DNA from: Desulfovibrio sp.
GTDB lineage: Bacteria; Desulfobacterota; Desulfovibrionia; Desulfovibrionales; Desulfovibrionaceae
Assembly: GCA_030145055.1 (NCBI GenBank)
Contig: JAQYWK010000002.1
Coordinates: 124,001-188,000, forward strand
Length of the DNA stretch: 64,000 nucleotides
Reading direction: 5' to 3'
Shown here: positions 27,277 to 36,566 of the stretch, one piece after another
Position numbering within the stretch: the first letter of the stretch is position 1
Layout: the number at the start of each line of letters is the position of its first letter
Notes under the pieces: generated by a model
What the model was told of the DNA's origin: nothing
The model's database searches: none
The model's input: the letters and a program-made list of their open reading frames with translations, nothing else
Program-made: the position numbers and the translations under genes

Positions 27277-27861
27277 ATGAAGATTTTCACCAAGAGTTCA
27301 CAATTTTTGGTTCTACTATTCATCTTAATATTTTTAGCTTCACTTTCACTTGCATCGCAAGGTATTAACCTAAAAGTAAGCACAGATAAAAAAGAGTATG
27401 TAGAGGGTGAAGAATTATTTATTACGATAATTCCTGAAAAGAACTGTAATGTAGTGCTTTTGTATATAACAGCCTCGGGTGATGCTGTGCGTATTCTTCT
27501 TGATGGAGACGGGCCTGGGACTCTTAAAGCTGGAAAAACATACAGAACGCCTGCCGCTAGTGAGAATCGCGAACTCTCAATCTCAGCTCCGTTTGGTAAG
27601 GAAAAAGTCATTGTTTACGCAACTGACAAGGCACTTCCTGCTATCGCGGGTGAGGATCTTGGAGATGGTCTTTTCATGATTCCAGGCGGAGAAAAAGCCA
27701 TTGATAAGCTTTTGCCTGATGCATCAAAATTTATATGGGAGCTGGAGACTTTTTCCAAGGAACAGCGCGGTTTTTCTCGTTCAAAGCCAGAATCTCCAAT
27801 TGATATGACTGGTGCGGCAGGGAGAGATCTTGGCTCTAAAACTGCTGACGAAATTAAGTAG
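27277..27861 (+). CDS. DUF4384-domain exported protein
   Basis: A 194-residue exported protein: signal peptide (to about LAS), then a DUF4384 beta-sandwich domain (~residues 30-120; EYVEGEELFITIIPEKNCNV, VVLLYITASGDAVRILLD), and a low-complexity C-terminal tail. DUF4384 is commonly adjacent to or fused with CHAT or caspase-like peptidases and kinases. Start ATG 27277 has AGGAG at 7 nt, 28 bp after the CHAT gene stop, so the two are one transcription unit. Its biochemical role is unknown; it may present or regulate the CHAT protein in the periplasm. Confidence 0.8.
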   Translation: MKIFTKSSQFLVLLFILIFLASLSLASQGINLKVSTDKKEYVEGEELFITIIPEKNCNVVLLYITASGDAVRILLDGDGPGTLKAGKTYRTPAASENRELSISAPFGKEKVIVYATDKALPAIAGEDLGDGLFMIPGGEKAIDKLLPDASKFIWELETFSKEQRGFSRSKPESPIDMTGAAGRDLGSKTADEIK

Positions 27862-27874
27862 GTCGGTATTTAGT

Positions 27875-29893
27875 ATGAGTGAATTATCTTCGCCTGCATT
27901 TAAAATTAAGGTTTGCTCCTTTGCTGCTGTCGTTTTTTTTATATTGATTTCAGCATTGCCTCTGTTCCCAGACTTTTTTGGTAAGCTGGAGTCTGTTCTT
28001 TATGACCAAAGGGTCAGATTTGCTGATCCTGTCCCCGCTTCTGATAAGATAGTATTGCTGAATATTGATGACGCAAGTTTACGAGCACTTGGTAAATGGC
28101 CGTGGGATCGCGGTGTACATGCTACGGCGATAGATGTTTTAACTAAGTGTGAAGCAGGGCCTGTTGTTTACGATATAGTCTTTCATGGAAAGGGGGCTAC
28201 TCGTGGAGATGAATTGCTTGTGAAGGCAATCAAGGAGAACGGAAAAGTCATTCTGCCTGCCGGGTTCGGGCTGGTCCAAGATGATGATATTGTAGAAATA
28301 TCTCTCGGAAATTACAGCACTTCTATTGACAAATCGGCCCTTAAAAGTGTTTTGCCCACTCTTTCTGAAGTGTTACAGGCCGATAGATCCTTTTTGCCTT
28401 TGGTAGAGCTAGCAAACCAAGCAAAAAGCATTGGCCATATTTCAGCTAGTCCTGATTCTGATGGAGTCCTGCGCAGAGTACCTCTTGCCATTGGTGTTAA
28501 CGGCTTACCGTTTCCTTCGGTTGATCTGGAAGCCGCAATGAACGTGCTTGGCGCAGATAATATCGTCTGGGAAAAAGGTTCTTTTCTTTTTGAAGCGGGC
28601 GGATCTTCATTTAACATTCCGGTAGATGCGCAAGGTCATATGGCAGTCAATTTTGCAGGTAAGTGGGGCGAAGGATTTTCTACACTATCTTTTCAAGATG
28701 TTTACGCCGTGGCAAATGATGCCGAGGGGCTTGCGGAGCTGAAAGAACTTGTTCGCGGCAAAGTCGTTGTTTTAGGTCTTGTCTCTTCTGGCAGCACTGA
28801 TATGGGGCCAACTCCTGTAGGCGGGGCTGAACCGCTTGTTACTATTCATTCTAATGCTATTAATACTATATTACAGAGCGCTTACATTCGTGTTTCGCCA
28901 GTGTTAGTCAACGTCGGAACAGGACTCTTATTAGTGTGCCTTTTTTGTGTATTTGGTATTAAATTTGGTCCTCGCAGATTTGTTCTTACTTCATCGTTAT
29001 CTATGATTCTTTATGTCTTAGGTAGTCTTGCTATCTACGTTTTTTCAGGAATTATGCTAAATTTAAGCGGTGTATTGTACGTTGCTATGAGCTGTTTTCT
29101 TGTTACGCTTGGGCTAAAATCACTACTCCTTTTTGCAGAGAATGAAGCGCGCCGTATAGACCGCGAAAAGATACAAATTCAACTTGATGCCGCAGCTAGA
29201 ATTCAATCTCATTTTTGGCCAAAGAATCCAGATATAGGTGATGGTAATGATATCTTTGCCATGAGTCTTCCAGCGCTTTTTGTTGGTGGTGATTTTTATG
29301 ATATAATCGAACTCTCTGACGGCTCATACATTATTTACCTTGCCGATGTTTCGGGGAAAGGGTTGCCAGCCGCTTTAGTAATGGCCTCGGCTTGGACGCA
29401 GATTAGATCCCTTGCAACACGCATAAGTGCACCGGATGCGCTCTTAACGGCAGTGAATGAAGCTATATTCCCATTTCTTGTCAGTGAAAGTAATTTTATA
29501 ACATTGCTTTTATTGCGCTTCTTTCCGCAGTCAGGGAAACTTCAATATGTAAATGCCGGCCACATGCAACCTATTATAATTGGTCAAGAAGGATCAAAAA
29601 AAGTTGTTGGTAAGATTTCTATGCCTCTCGGAGTATTTGAGGAAGCGGAATATACAATGTCTGAGACTGTTGTTGAACCCGGAGAGTCCTGCATCATGAT
29701 GAGTGATGGAGTTACTGAAGCAGAGAATTTAACTAAAGAGTTATTTGGAGACGAGCGTGTTATGAATGTTTTGCTTACATCCGACAATTCATTGCTTGGA
29801 GAAAAGCTAGCAGAGGCTGTGCGGTTGTGGCGCAATGGGGCTGAACAAAATGATGACACAACTATCGTTGAAATTCGTAGAAAGTGTGGTTAA
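27875..29893 (+). CDS. CHASE2-PP2C (SpoIIE-type) membrane phosphatase
   Basis: A 672-residue sensor phosphatase. One N-terminal helix (~12-35) leads to a periplasmic CHASE2 domain (~40-340: ESVLYDQRVRFADP, LNIDDASLRALGKWPWDR, VVLGLVSSGSTD), followed by three membrane helices (~345-435), a short coiled coil and a cytosolic PP2C_SIG domain (~455-672: FVGGDFYDI, LADVSGKGLPAALVM, NAGHMQP, DDTTIVEIR). Such proteins dephosphorylate Ser/Thr on anti-sigma-antagonist proteins. Starts 13 bp after the DUF4384 gene, so it shares that operon and may sense the periplasmic CHAT/DUF4384 proteins. Confidence 0.9.
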   Translation: MSELSSPAFKIKVCSFAAVVFFILISALPLFPDFFGKLESVLYDQRVRFADPVPASDKIVLLNIDDASLRALGKWPWDRGVHATAIDVLTKCEAGPVVYDIVFHGKGATRGDELLVKAIKENGKVILPAGFGLVQDDDIVEISLGNYSTSIDKSALKSVLPTLSEVLQADRSFLPLVELANQAKSIGHISASPDSDGVLRRVPLAIGVNGLPFPSVDLEAAMNVLGADNIVWEKGSFLFEAGGSSFNIPVDAQGHMAVNFAGKWGEGFSTLSFQDVYAVANDAEGLAELKELVRGKVVVLGLVSSGSTDMGPTPVGGAEPLVTIHSNAINTILQSAYIRVSPVLVNVGTGLLLVCLFCVFGIKFGPRRFVLTSSLSMILYVLGSLAIYVFSGIMLNLSGVLYVAMSCFLVTLGLKSLLLFAENEARRIDREKIQIQLDAAARIQSHFWPKNPDIGDGNDIFAMSLPALFVGGDFYDIIELSDGSYIIYLADVSGKGLPAALVMASAWTQIRSLATRISAPDALLTAVNEAIFPFLVSESNFITLLLLRFFPQSGKLQYVNAGHMQPIIIGQEGSKKVVGKISMPLGVFEEAEYTMSETVVEPGESCIMMSDGVTEAENLTKELFGDERVMNVLLTSDNSLLGEKLAEAVRLWRNGAEQNDDTTIVEIRRKCG

Positions 29894-30007
29894 TCATGAG
29901 TTCCGAATAAAAAATTACGCTCAATCGTTCTATTGAAAGAGAAACTGCCATTAGGGTTTCATACTTATTTGAATATTGATAGATATTTAATATTTGTGGA
30001 GAGTAAA

Positions 30008-31066
30008 ATGATTAATGGTGGAATCGATATGAACTTTGATGTTAAGGAAGCTGCAGATAATTATGCAGAGCATGTGTTTTGTCAGTCAAATACTGACTGT
30101 GATATAGTCAAAATACTTAAAAAAGATGCTCATAAAAGAATTTATCATGATATGCTAATAAACCCTGATGAATACAAACCTAAACCTCAGCTTTTATTTG
30201 TTGAACCGTGGAATGGAAAAAAGCCTACAAGCCCTCTTGATTTTTTGAAAAATAAAAATGTTGTTCTACCATCGCTGCCTCAAACATTAATTCAAATTAA
30301 ACGCGTCATCAATGACCCTGAAAGTACCGTTAATGACCTTGCTGCGGTTATAAGCAATGACCCAAAACTTGTTGCGTCTTTACTACGGTTAGCTAACAGC
30401 GATATATATAAGTATAAATACACAATTGATACCCCTAGCAAAGCTGTTGCCGTTATGGGGTTCAAGAAAGCCGGATTGCTGGCCTTGGGAACTGTCTCAT
30501 TGAGCATGTTTAAGAAGTCTCAGGTCGCTGTTCTTGAACTTGAAAAATTTTGGAAACACTCTATTGCCTGCGGGATAATCGCTCAAGAAATAGCTAGAGC
30601 GGCGAATCTTGGTGATCCTGAACATTTCTTTGTATCAGGACTTCTACATGACATTGGTCTGCATGTTATTTTCGAAAGTGAGAAGAGTCTTGCTGTAGAG
30701 TTACTTCGAGTCGCCGAAACAAAACAATTGAGTTTTTATGATGCTGAGGCCGAAATACTGGGTTTTAATCATGCTGTTTTAGGCGGGGTTCTGAGCGAAG
30801 ATTGGGAGTTGCCGCAAACGCTTGTAAGAGCTGCAGCAGGACATCATGATCCAGAAATAATCAAGGTTGATTTAGAAGCAGCTGTCGTGCATGTGGCTGA
30901 TTATGTTGGTAGAGCATTAGGATATGAACTAGGATTGTCAATAATTATAGGTGACTTAGATAGAAACGCTTTGAAAAATATTGGAATATCTCCTGATCAG
31001 TTCGAAGAGCTTTTACCTAAAATTAAACTATTAATTGATGAAACTTTCAAGATTTTAAATCCTTAA
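30008..31066 (+). CDS. HDOD-domain signalling protein
   Basis: A 352-residue cytosolic protein with an HDOD domain (~residues 75-280), a non-enzymatic relative of HD phosphohydrolases: LPSLPQTLIQIKRVINDPES, VISNDPKLVASLLRLANS, GLLHDIGLHVIFES and AGHHDPEI. The N-terminal ~70 residues are unassigned. HDOD proteins occur beside kinases and c-di-GMP systems and act as signalling scaffolds. Start ATG 30008 has GGAG at 6 nt; an internal ATG six codons on is also possible. 114 bp after the PP2C gene, last of the co-directional block. Confidence 0.87.
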   Translation: MINGGIDMNFDVKEAADNYAEHVFCQSNTDCDIVKILKKDAHKRIYHDMLINPDEYKPKPQLLFVEPWNGKKPTSPLDFLKNKNVVLPSLPQTLIQIKRVINDPESTVNDLAAVISNDPKLVASLLRLANSDIYKYKYTIDTPSKAVAVMGFKKAGLLALGTVSLSMFKKSQVAVLELEKFWKHSIACGIIAQEIARAANLGDPEHFFVSGLLHDIGLHVIFESEKSLAVELLRVAETKQLSFYDAEAEILGFNHAVLGGVLSEDWELPQTLVRAAAGHHDPEIIKVDLEAAVVHVADYVGRALGYELGLSIIIGDLDRNALKNIGISPDQFEELLPKIKLLIDETFKILNP

Positions 31067-31083
31067 TAGGCTAATTGATAACG

Positions 31084-31473
31084 TTACATATTCTTTCTGA
31101 AGGTAACAAAACGGTTAATGGTGTATTGCGCCGCAACCACAAAGCAAAGGGCTGTTAATTTCGCAAAGCTGCTATTTACATTATAGTTTTCTACCAGCAC
31201 CAGCATAATGAAATTTGATACAACTATTCCACTTAGACCAATCGCAAAAAATATCGCGCATCGCTTAAGTAAATTATCAGTAACTTTGAAATTGAATTTG
31301 TAGTTAAAAATAAAGTTATTCAGAATGCCAAGGAACGAGCCAACAGTGTTGGCAATTAAGTATTGGCCATCAAGGATTGCGTTTAAAATATAAAACGAAC
31401 CGAAATCAACCACAGCACCCCATATCCCGATTAAGATGTATAAAACTAGATGTTTATCAATAATATTTTGCAT
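31084..31473 (-). CDS. gtrA: GtrA-family membrane protein (bactoprenol-glucose flippase)
   Basis: A 129-residue protein with four membrane helices. LVLYILIGIWGAVVDFGSFYIL is the first helix with the family GxxxxxxD pattern (slightly over a helix long), and NFIFNYKFNF plus QYTINRFVTFRK are the two conserved N-x-x-x-x-F loops. GtrA is thought to flip lipid-linked glucose across the inner membrane. It is the last gene of a three-gene gtr unit, 8 bp after the glucosyltransferase gene. Confidence 0.88.
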   Translation of the reverse strand: MQNIIDKHLVLYILIGIWGAVVDFGSFYILNAILDGQYLIANTVGSFLGILNNFIFNYKFNFKVTDNLLKRCAIFFAIGLSGIVVSNFIMLVLVENYNVNSSFAKLTALCFVVAAQYTINRFVTFRKNM

Positions 31474-31480
31474 TTTATGG

Positions 31481-32977
31481 CTACTTAAATTTCAGTAATA
31501 AATCTGAGTTATATTGGTAAAGTGTATAGTAATGGTTTTTAGCTATGATTGGCAAAGTAGCTATGTTTACTGCTGTTTCAAGCGGCTTTTGGTCGATGTC
31601 TTGATAATTGTCGATATGCAAGCCACAGCCGTAGTAAGGCAGACGGTACTTAAACGCCCAAGGATTGTTAGTATCTAGCGTGCTCATCATAGGAAATATT
31701 TTGATTACACGGTTGAAATAGCGTGAGTGTGGAAGCTGTCCTGAGTAATAAAGTTTTGTATACTTACCTGGATTTGAGTTATTGATATCCGTAACAATGG
31801 ATGCAATTAGCGGCTGATGAAAATCGGATTCTATCTTCACAAGATTGCCGGAAATATAGCTGAATCCTAGTGATGTTAATACAACTGGAACTACCAGCAG
31901 ACACACTATTTTCTTGTTTTTAATAGACCAGCTAGGCACGAGCAAAAGGAAAGTCGTGACTCCGCTGAAGGATGTTAAAACCTGCAAGTTCAAACTTGAA
32001 GAGTCTTTTAGTACCGCCATATGTATGAACGAAAATGCAAAGATTATTAGCGGCGTAATGGTGATAATCAGAAGGGCAATCTTAGCCGCAGGATTGATCT
32101 TGGCTGCGAGAACATTCTTTTTATATAAATGGACAACAAATACTATGTTTATAGTGAATAACAAACCTAAAAGGATTGTTTGCATTTGACTTAATGACAG
32201 CAATATTGATGTTGTCATTTGCAAGCAATTATCAAAGAACTGTTGTAGCCCTTGGCTTGATAATTCGACCGTTTCTGAATTAGCGGCGCGGCGGGCAATA
32301 TTAGCAATAAAAAATAGTTTTAAAAACAATTTGTAAACAATAAAGGCCAGCACAAGCTGCATTACGCGGTTTAAAAGGGTTTTAAAAATCCCTTTAAATT
32401 GATTTTTATACGCGCTGTATACCAGCTCTATCACGGCAAGGGACATAAAGAATCCCAGCGATGCCTGATACGAGTTCATGCTTAGAAAAATACAGAGAAT
32501 GCAGGCTGCGTGGTATTTAAGTCGTTTTTTGTTGCTGTCGGGCAAAGTAAGGGCAAACGGTACAATGAGTAATACCAAACTTAAGGCAAGTCCCAAGCTG
32601 TCTAGTTGGTATACGAAAAGACGCACCAGGAATGGATTAAAGATAAATCCGAAAGCAATAATCGCGGCAATGAAATCATTATCAACATCTATGAACAACT
32701 TTTTGATCATAAATCCACCCATCGTGAAGATGGGGATGGATAATAACAGGGGTAGCGGGGCAGGGTCATAGATCGTTGTGGAATGCACTAGGAATCGCAT
32801 CAGTAGGGATGGAAGTAAACGTCCGTCATCATCCCATGAATTGCCTGTTAATATCCTGCAAAAGTCATCATTATACGGAGTATTTGCTATCAGCATAGGC
32901 AGGACATATAGAAATGCCAACCCAGCAAAGAGCATGATAAAGTTTTTATCTTCCGTATTAATCTTAAAACCTTGCAT
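31481..32977 (-). CDS. GtrII-like O-antigen glucosyltransferase
   Basis: A 498-residue inner-membrane protein with about ten or eleven helices. The first periplasmic loop NTPYNDDFCRILTGNSWDD resembles the acidic NDD motif of the Glucos_trans_II family, and a C-terminal periplasmic domain follows the last helix. Members add glucose from a lipid carrier to O-antigen units, changing serotype. The specificity-determining part is this gene; its closest neighbours are gtrB upstream and gtrA downstream. Family call is by motif, topology and operon context. Confidence 0.8.
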   Translation of the reverse strand: MQGFKINTEDKNFIMLFAGLAFLYVLPMLIANTPYNDDFCRILTGNSWDDDGRLLPSLLMRFLVHSTTIYDPAPLPLLLSIPIFTMGGFMIKKLFIDVDNDFIAAIIAFGFIFNPFLVRLFVYQLDSLGLALSLVLLIVPFALTLPDSNKKRLKYHAACILCIFLSMNSYQASLGFFMSLAVIELVYSAYKNQFKGIFKTLLNRVMQLVLAFIVYKLFLKLFFIANIARRAANSETVELSSQGLQQFFDNCLQMTTSILLSLSQMQTILLGLLFTINIVFVVHLYKKNVLAAKINPAAKIALLIITITPLIIFAFSFIHMAVLKDSSSLNLQVLTSFSGVTTFLLLVPSWSIKNKKIVCLLVVPVVLTSLGFSYISGNLVKIESDFHQPLIASIVTDINNSNPGKYTKLYYSGQLPHSRYFNRVIKIFPMMSTLDTNNPWAFKYRLPYYGCGLHIDNYQDIDQKPLETAVNIATLPIIAKNHYYTLYQYNSDLLLKFK

Positions 32978-32997
32978 GATATCTCCAGATTGATGCT

Positions 32998-33930
32998 TTA
33001 TAAAATTGAGCGCACAATGAAAACAGGTCTATTCTTTGATTCCATATAGGTACGGCCCAGATATTCACCTAAAGTACCTATACCGATAAGTTGCAACCCT
33101 CCAAGAAATGTTACCGCTACCATTAAAGATGCGTAACCTGGTACATCAATACCCATAAAAAGTACCTGAATTAGAATTTTCATGGTCATAATGAAAGATA
33201 TACCTGCCACCAGTGCACCGACATAAGTCCAGACTCGCAAGGGAGCGGTTCCGAAGCTGGTCAAACCTTCCAGCGCGAAATTCCATAATTTCCAGCCGTT
33301 AAATTTGGATTCTCCGGCAGCTCTTTCGGGGCGCACATATTCAACTTGCGTAGTTTTAAAACCAACCCACGCAAAAAGCCCTTTCATAAATCGTTTGGAT
33401 TCAGGGAGATTGTTTAGCGCGTCCACGACAGTGCGATCCATTAATCTGTAATCGCCTACATTATCCGGTATTGATGGTGTGGAAATTTTATTATTCAACT
33501 TGTAAAAACAGTTCGCTGAAAAACGCTTTAAAAATGTATCACTATCTCTGTTGCTGCGATGAGCAAGAACAACATCGAACCCTTCGTTCCATTTGGCAAT
33601 CATTTCAGGAATCAGTTCCGGTGGGTCTTGCAAGTCTACATCAATGGGAATTGTAATGTCGCCGTTTGCATATTGTAATCCCGCGGTGAGGGCTGCTTCC
33701 TTGCCGAAGTTACGGCTGAAGTCAATAATCATAATTTGCGGGTATGTTTTTTTTAATTCAATGAGTTTTTCCAGAGTGTCATCTGTACTGCCATCATTAA
33801 TAAAAATATATTCAGCCTGAATAGTGGGTATGGTTTTTATAACTTTAGAAACACGTTCCATAAACATGCACAGAACTTCTTCTTCATTAAATACTGGCAC
33901 AATGATGGATAGTACTTTATTTTCAACCAC
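32998..33930 (-). CDS. gtrB: GtrB-type bactoprenol glucosyl transferase (GT2)
   Basis: A 310-residue family 2 glycosyltransferase: VLSIIVPVFNEEEVL, YIFINDGSTDDTLEKL, FSRNFGKEAALTAGLQ, DVDLQDPPELIPEM (the metal-binding DxD-like region), and two C-terminal membrane helices (APLRVWTYVGALVAGISFIM and YASLMVAVTFLGGLQLIGIG). It makes undecaprenyl-phosphate glucose from UDP-glucose. A GTG at 33939 overlaps the ribosome site; GTG 33930 has AAGGAG at 8 nt and is chosen. First gene of the gtr unit; order gtrB-gtrII-gtrA differs from the phage order gtrA-gtrB-gtr. Confidence 0.9.
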   Translation of the reverse strand: MVENKVLSIIVPVFNEEEVLCMFMERVSKVIKTIPTIQAEYIFINDGSTDDTLEKLIELKKTYPQIMIIDFSRNFGKEAALTAGLQYANGDITIPIDVDLQDPPELIPEMIAKWNEGFDVVLAHRSNRDSDTFLKRFSANCFYKLNNKISTPSIPDNVGDYRLMDRTVVDALNNLPESKRFMKGLFAWVGFKTTQVEYVRPERAAGESKFNGWKLWNFALEGLTSFGTAPLRVWTYVGALVAGISFIMTMKILIQVLFMGIDVPGYASLMVAVTFLGGLQLIGIGTLGEYLGRTYMESKNRPVFIVRSIL

Positions 33931-34068
33931 TTGCCACACTCCTTAACTGATTGTATTGCAGTTTAATTATGCTCGGATAACTATTGTTATTACAGACCGA
34001 AGTCAAGTTTTAGCGCTGTATATTTGATTCCATTCTTCGGTTGTATACTGTCCATACACCCAAAAATA

Positions 34069-34098
34069 CCCCTTGCTATCCTATTGAATAACAAGGGG
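34069..34098 (-). terminator. Rho-independent terminator of the nitrilase gene
   Basis: CCCCTTGCTAT pairs with ATAACAAGGGG (one mismatch). On the minus strand it continues into TATTTTT. It also separates the nitrilase gene from the gtr operon. Confidence 0.82.
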
Positions 34099-34137
34099 AT
34101 TGTTTCTGTGAATATTATTTATTACTATTAATATCCT

Positions 34138-35253
34138 TTATTGCTGACGGCCTATTTCTTTACCCTTTTTAAACGTTGGGTATGTCCATCCTCCGGGCAA
34201 ATTTGCCTTGGGCGCTGTGAGTGGGCCGTATAATTCAGGGCGTCTGTCCTTGAGATAGTTATACTTAGGCGCTGGATGGGTCATGCCATAATATTCAGGA
34301 ATACAGTCCGTTATCAGCAGTGTGTCTTGTCTGTGATCTGCAGCGACAATTATGTCTGCGTGCGGGCCGATGATAAGGCTGTTTCCGCGATAAAGCCATT
34401 CATCATCTCCACGCTTCTCATATCCTACGCGATTGGCGTAGGCAAAGAACACGTTGTTGGCGTACGCATATGCTGGAAGCATCACGGTAGAGATGTCTGG
34501 GTAGGGCACAGCGCTGCGTTTGCCGTTGGGTAAACGATAGTAGCCATCTGCCGCAGTGGGGCCAACAATGAGTTTTGCTCCATTAAGGGCCAATATTCGT
34601 GAGAGTTCTGGAAATTCGTTCTCATAACAATTTAGAACACCCACTGGAAAACCGAAAACCTCAAATACTGGTGGAGGTTCACTTCCAAATGACCAATTGT
34701 CACGCTCCTGCTGTCCATATAGGTGGGTCTTTTTGTAGCTAGTTACTAATTCGCCTTTTTCATTAATCAGGGCGATGGAATCGAAATAAAGCAATCCGTC
34801 CTTCGTTTTCACCTTCTCAGCATATGGTACGAGCATGGCCATTTTTAATTTGGCTCCGATTTTTCTTGCTCTGGTAATGCTAGTTCCGCTAGAAAATTCA
34901 GCGACTTTTTTAGCCTCATCAGGGCTTAGAGTGTAGCCGGTAACGTAAAGTTCGGGAAAAGCCAGAAGCTGAATACCCTGAGTTTTCGCTATTTGAGCAA
35001 TCTTTTCGAGGCGGTCCATATTCTTGAGAGATGCCCCGGGTCCGTAGTCGGCTTGAGCTTGATAAATTCCTAATCGAATACCTTTGCCCAAGGGGGGTAG
35101 GGATTGATAAACCGAGCTCTGAACCTTCAACTCGCGGTAACTATCCAATACTGTTTGATCATAATCCGGCGGGCAACAGTCGGGTGTAGGCGACCCTGCA
35201 AAAGCCGTAAGCGGGAACATCATACACATAAATAAGGCGATAAGTGTTTTCAT
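34138..35253 (-). CDS. Exported carbon-nitrogen hydrolase (nitrilase superfamily)
   Basis: A 371-residue protein with a signal peptide (cleavage near AFA, residue ~20) and a complete nitrilase/amidase domain. The catalytic triad is visible: Glu in LAFPELYVTGYT, Lys in KKTHLYGQQERD and Cys in GVLNCYENEFPE. Best fit is the amidase/carbamoylputrescine-amidase-like branch; substrate is not determined. Export to the periplasm is unusual for this mostly cytosolic family. ATG 35253 has GGAG at 8 nt; the frame continues upstream without a better start. Single-gene unit with its own terminator. Confidence 0.87.
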   Translation of the reverse strand: MKTLIALFMCMMFPLTAFAGSPTPDCCPPDYDQTVLDSYRELKVQSSVYQSLPPLGKGIRLGIYQAQADYGPGASLKNMDRLEKIAQIAKTQGIQLLAFPELYVTGYTLSPDEAKKVAEFSSGTSITRARKIGAKLKMAMLVPYAEKVKTKDGLLYFDSIALINEKGELVTSYKKTHLYGQQERDNWSFGSEPPPVFEVFGFPVGVLNCYENEFPELSRILALNGAKLIVGPTAADGYYRLPNGKRSAVPYPDISTVMLPAYAYANNVFFAYANRVGYEKRGDDEWLYRGNSLIIGPHADIIVAADHRQDTLLITDCIPEYYGMTHPAPKYNYLKDRRPELYGPLTAPKANLPGGWTYPTFKKGKEIGRQQ

Positions 35254-35422
35254 TGATACATCTCCATAGTTATTGCGGTACTGAAGTTTGCATAAGCTCC
35301 AAAGAAGAGATTGATTATTAATAATTATATGCACTTTTATAAATGCATTTGTCCAGTGTCTATTACTCGCCTTGAATCAACTTGAGGCCACCCCACTCTT
35401 AAAAAAAGGGCTGTTTTAAATG

Positions 35423-35668
35423 TTATCTGCGTCTTGATGGACGTTGTGTAGGTTTAGGTCTTGGCCTATTGTGCCTTTCAGGTTTGTTTAGACGATCTGG
35501 AGGGTTTATGACAACCGGGCGGCGATGATGGTGGTCGTAGTGTGACCCCCATGATGTACCATATTGGTAACTGACACCATAGTTACCAGTGCCTCCGCAG
35601 GCTGAGAGTATAAACGCGCACGAGCATGCCAGAAGAGCTCCGAGAACAAGCTTATTATATCGCTTCAT
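35423..35668 (-). CDS. Small His/Arg/Pro-rich lipoprotein
   Basis: An 81-residue lipoprotein: signal peptide with lipobox LSAC at about residue 24, a Gly/Tyr/Ser-rich segment (GTGNYGVSYQYGTSWG), a His cluster (YDHHHRRP) and a strongly basic proline-rich tail ending RPSRRR. No family recognised; the His cluster could bind metal and the basic tail could bind cell-wall or lipopolysaccharide polyanions, both speculative. ATG 35668 is 1 nt after the stop of the VOC lipoprotein gene and has CTGGAG upstream, so the two are co-transcribed. Confidence 0.7.
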   Translation of the reverse strand: MKRYNKLVLGALLACSCAFILSACGGTGNYGVSYQYGTSWGSHYDHHHRRPVVINPPDRLNKPERHNRPRPKPTQRPSRRR

Positions 35669-35669
35669 G

Positions 35670-36566
35670 TTAGTTGTTCTCCAGTTGCTGGATGCCAAAA
35701 ACTGCGCCGGTTGGGTCAGAAATAATTGCTATTTGACCTTCTTTAACACTCATGTCCGGCGAGATAAGAATTTTGCCTCCAAGCTCTTGTGCCTTGACTG
35801 TGGTCTTACGGACATCTTCAACAGTGATATAAGGAATCCATTCCGGTGTAATGTCACTCCATGGGATACTGACCACGCCAGCACGCCTTTTGTCGTCTTT
35901 GGACAACATCCGGTATTGCACTTTTTCATGCACATCTACGAGATTAACTTCGTAGCCGGCGATCTTTTGGTAGAAAGACACTGCCATGTCAACATCAGTG
36001 GTCCACAATTCACATCCGAGCCAGCGGTTAGGAATAAAAATATCATCCTGTGGATCTCCGCTGGAGGAGGTCAGAAGTGCTACCGCGGCTTTCTGCGGGT
36101 CAAGAATTATGGCAACTTTACCGCGGTCAGGAAATTCTTTGGCCTTTTTGTATACGGAACCATTATTGTTTTGAGTGGTAGCAATGGCACAGTCGATATC
36201 GGGTACGGACATGTAAGAAAGCCATTGTGATGATTTTGATTTGTCTTCGCGATAAATCATGTTGGCGATGGGTTTACCATGTTGAAAAACGGTTTTTACA
36301 TCAGGATTAGCTTCGCTGGTGTTCTTAAAATTCCAACCGAAAAGAGCATGGTAGAAATTCGAAGCAGCGGTAATATTCGTCGTAAAGAGATCAAACCATA
36401 CGAATTTGCCCGAATAATGTATGTCCGTAGCCGTTTCAGAAATAGGTGGTGCGATTATCTTGTTTGAGGCGCATCCGGTCAGGCCTAAAAACGCGAGAAG
36501 GATCAGAGTCGCAACCATTTTTTGTACAAGGCAACCTGATATGTGTTTTTCAGTGTGTGTTGTCAT
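35670..36566 (-). CDS. VOC/glyoxalase-fold lipoprotein
   Basis: A 298-residue lipoprotein (lipobox LTGC near residue 32) with two vicinal-oxygen-chelate modules, residues ~45-160 and ~175-295: GKFVWFDLFTTNITAASNFY and GCELWTTDVDMAVSFYQKI start each module. This matches hydroxylase-like/27-kDa-antigen VOC proteins that lack a defined reaction. Export of such a protein is uncommon. Forms an operon with the small lipoprotein that follows. Confidence 0.82.
   Translation of the reverse strand: MTTHTEKHISGCLVQKMVATLILLAFLGLTGCASNKIIAPPISETATDIHYSGKFVWFDLFTTNITAASNFYHALFGWNFKNTSEANPDVKTVFQHGKPIANMIYREDKSKSSQWLSYMSVPDIDCAIATTQNNNGSVYKKAKEFPDRGKVAIILDPQKAAVALLTSSSGDPQDDIFIPNRWLGCELWTTDVDMAVSFYQKIAGYEVNLVDVHEKVQYRMLSKDDKRRAGVVSIPWSDITPEWIPYITVEDVRKTTVKAQELGGKILISPDMSVKEGQIAIISDPTGAVFGIQQLENN

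Noticed and set aside
35281-35300. Third copy of the 25-bp repeat (CTGAAGTTTGCAT)
   Set aside because: Only about 8 bases in common with the repeat core; chance similarity.
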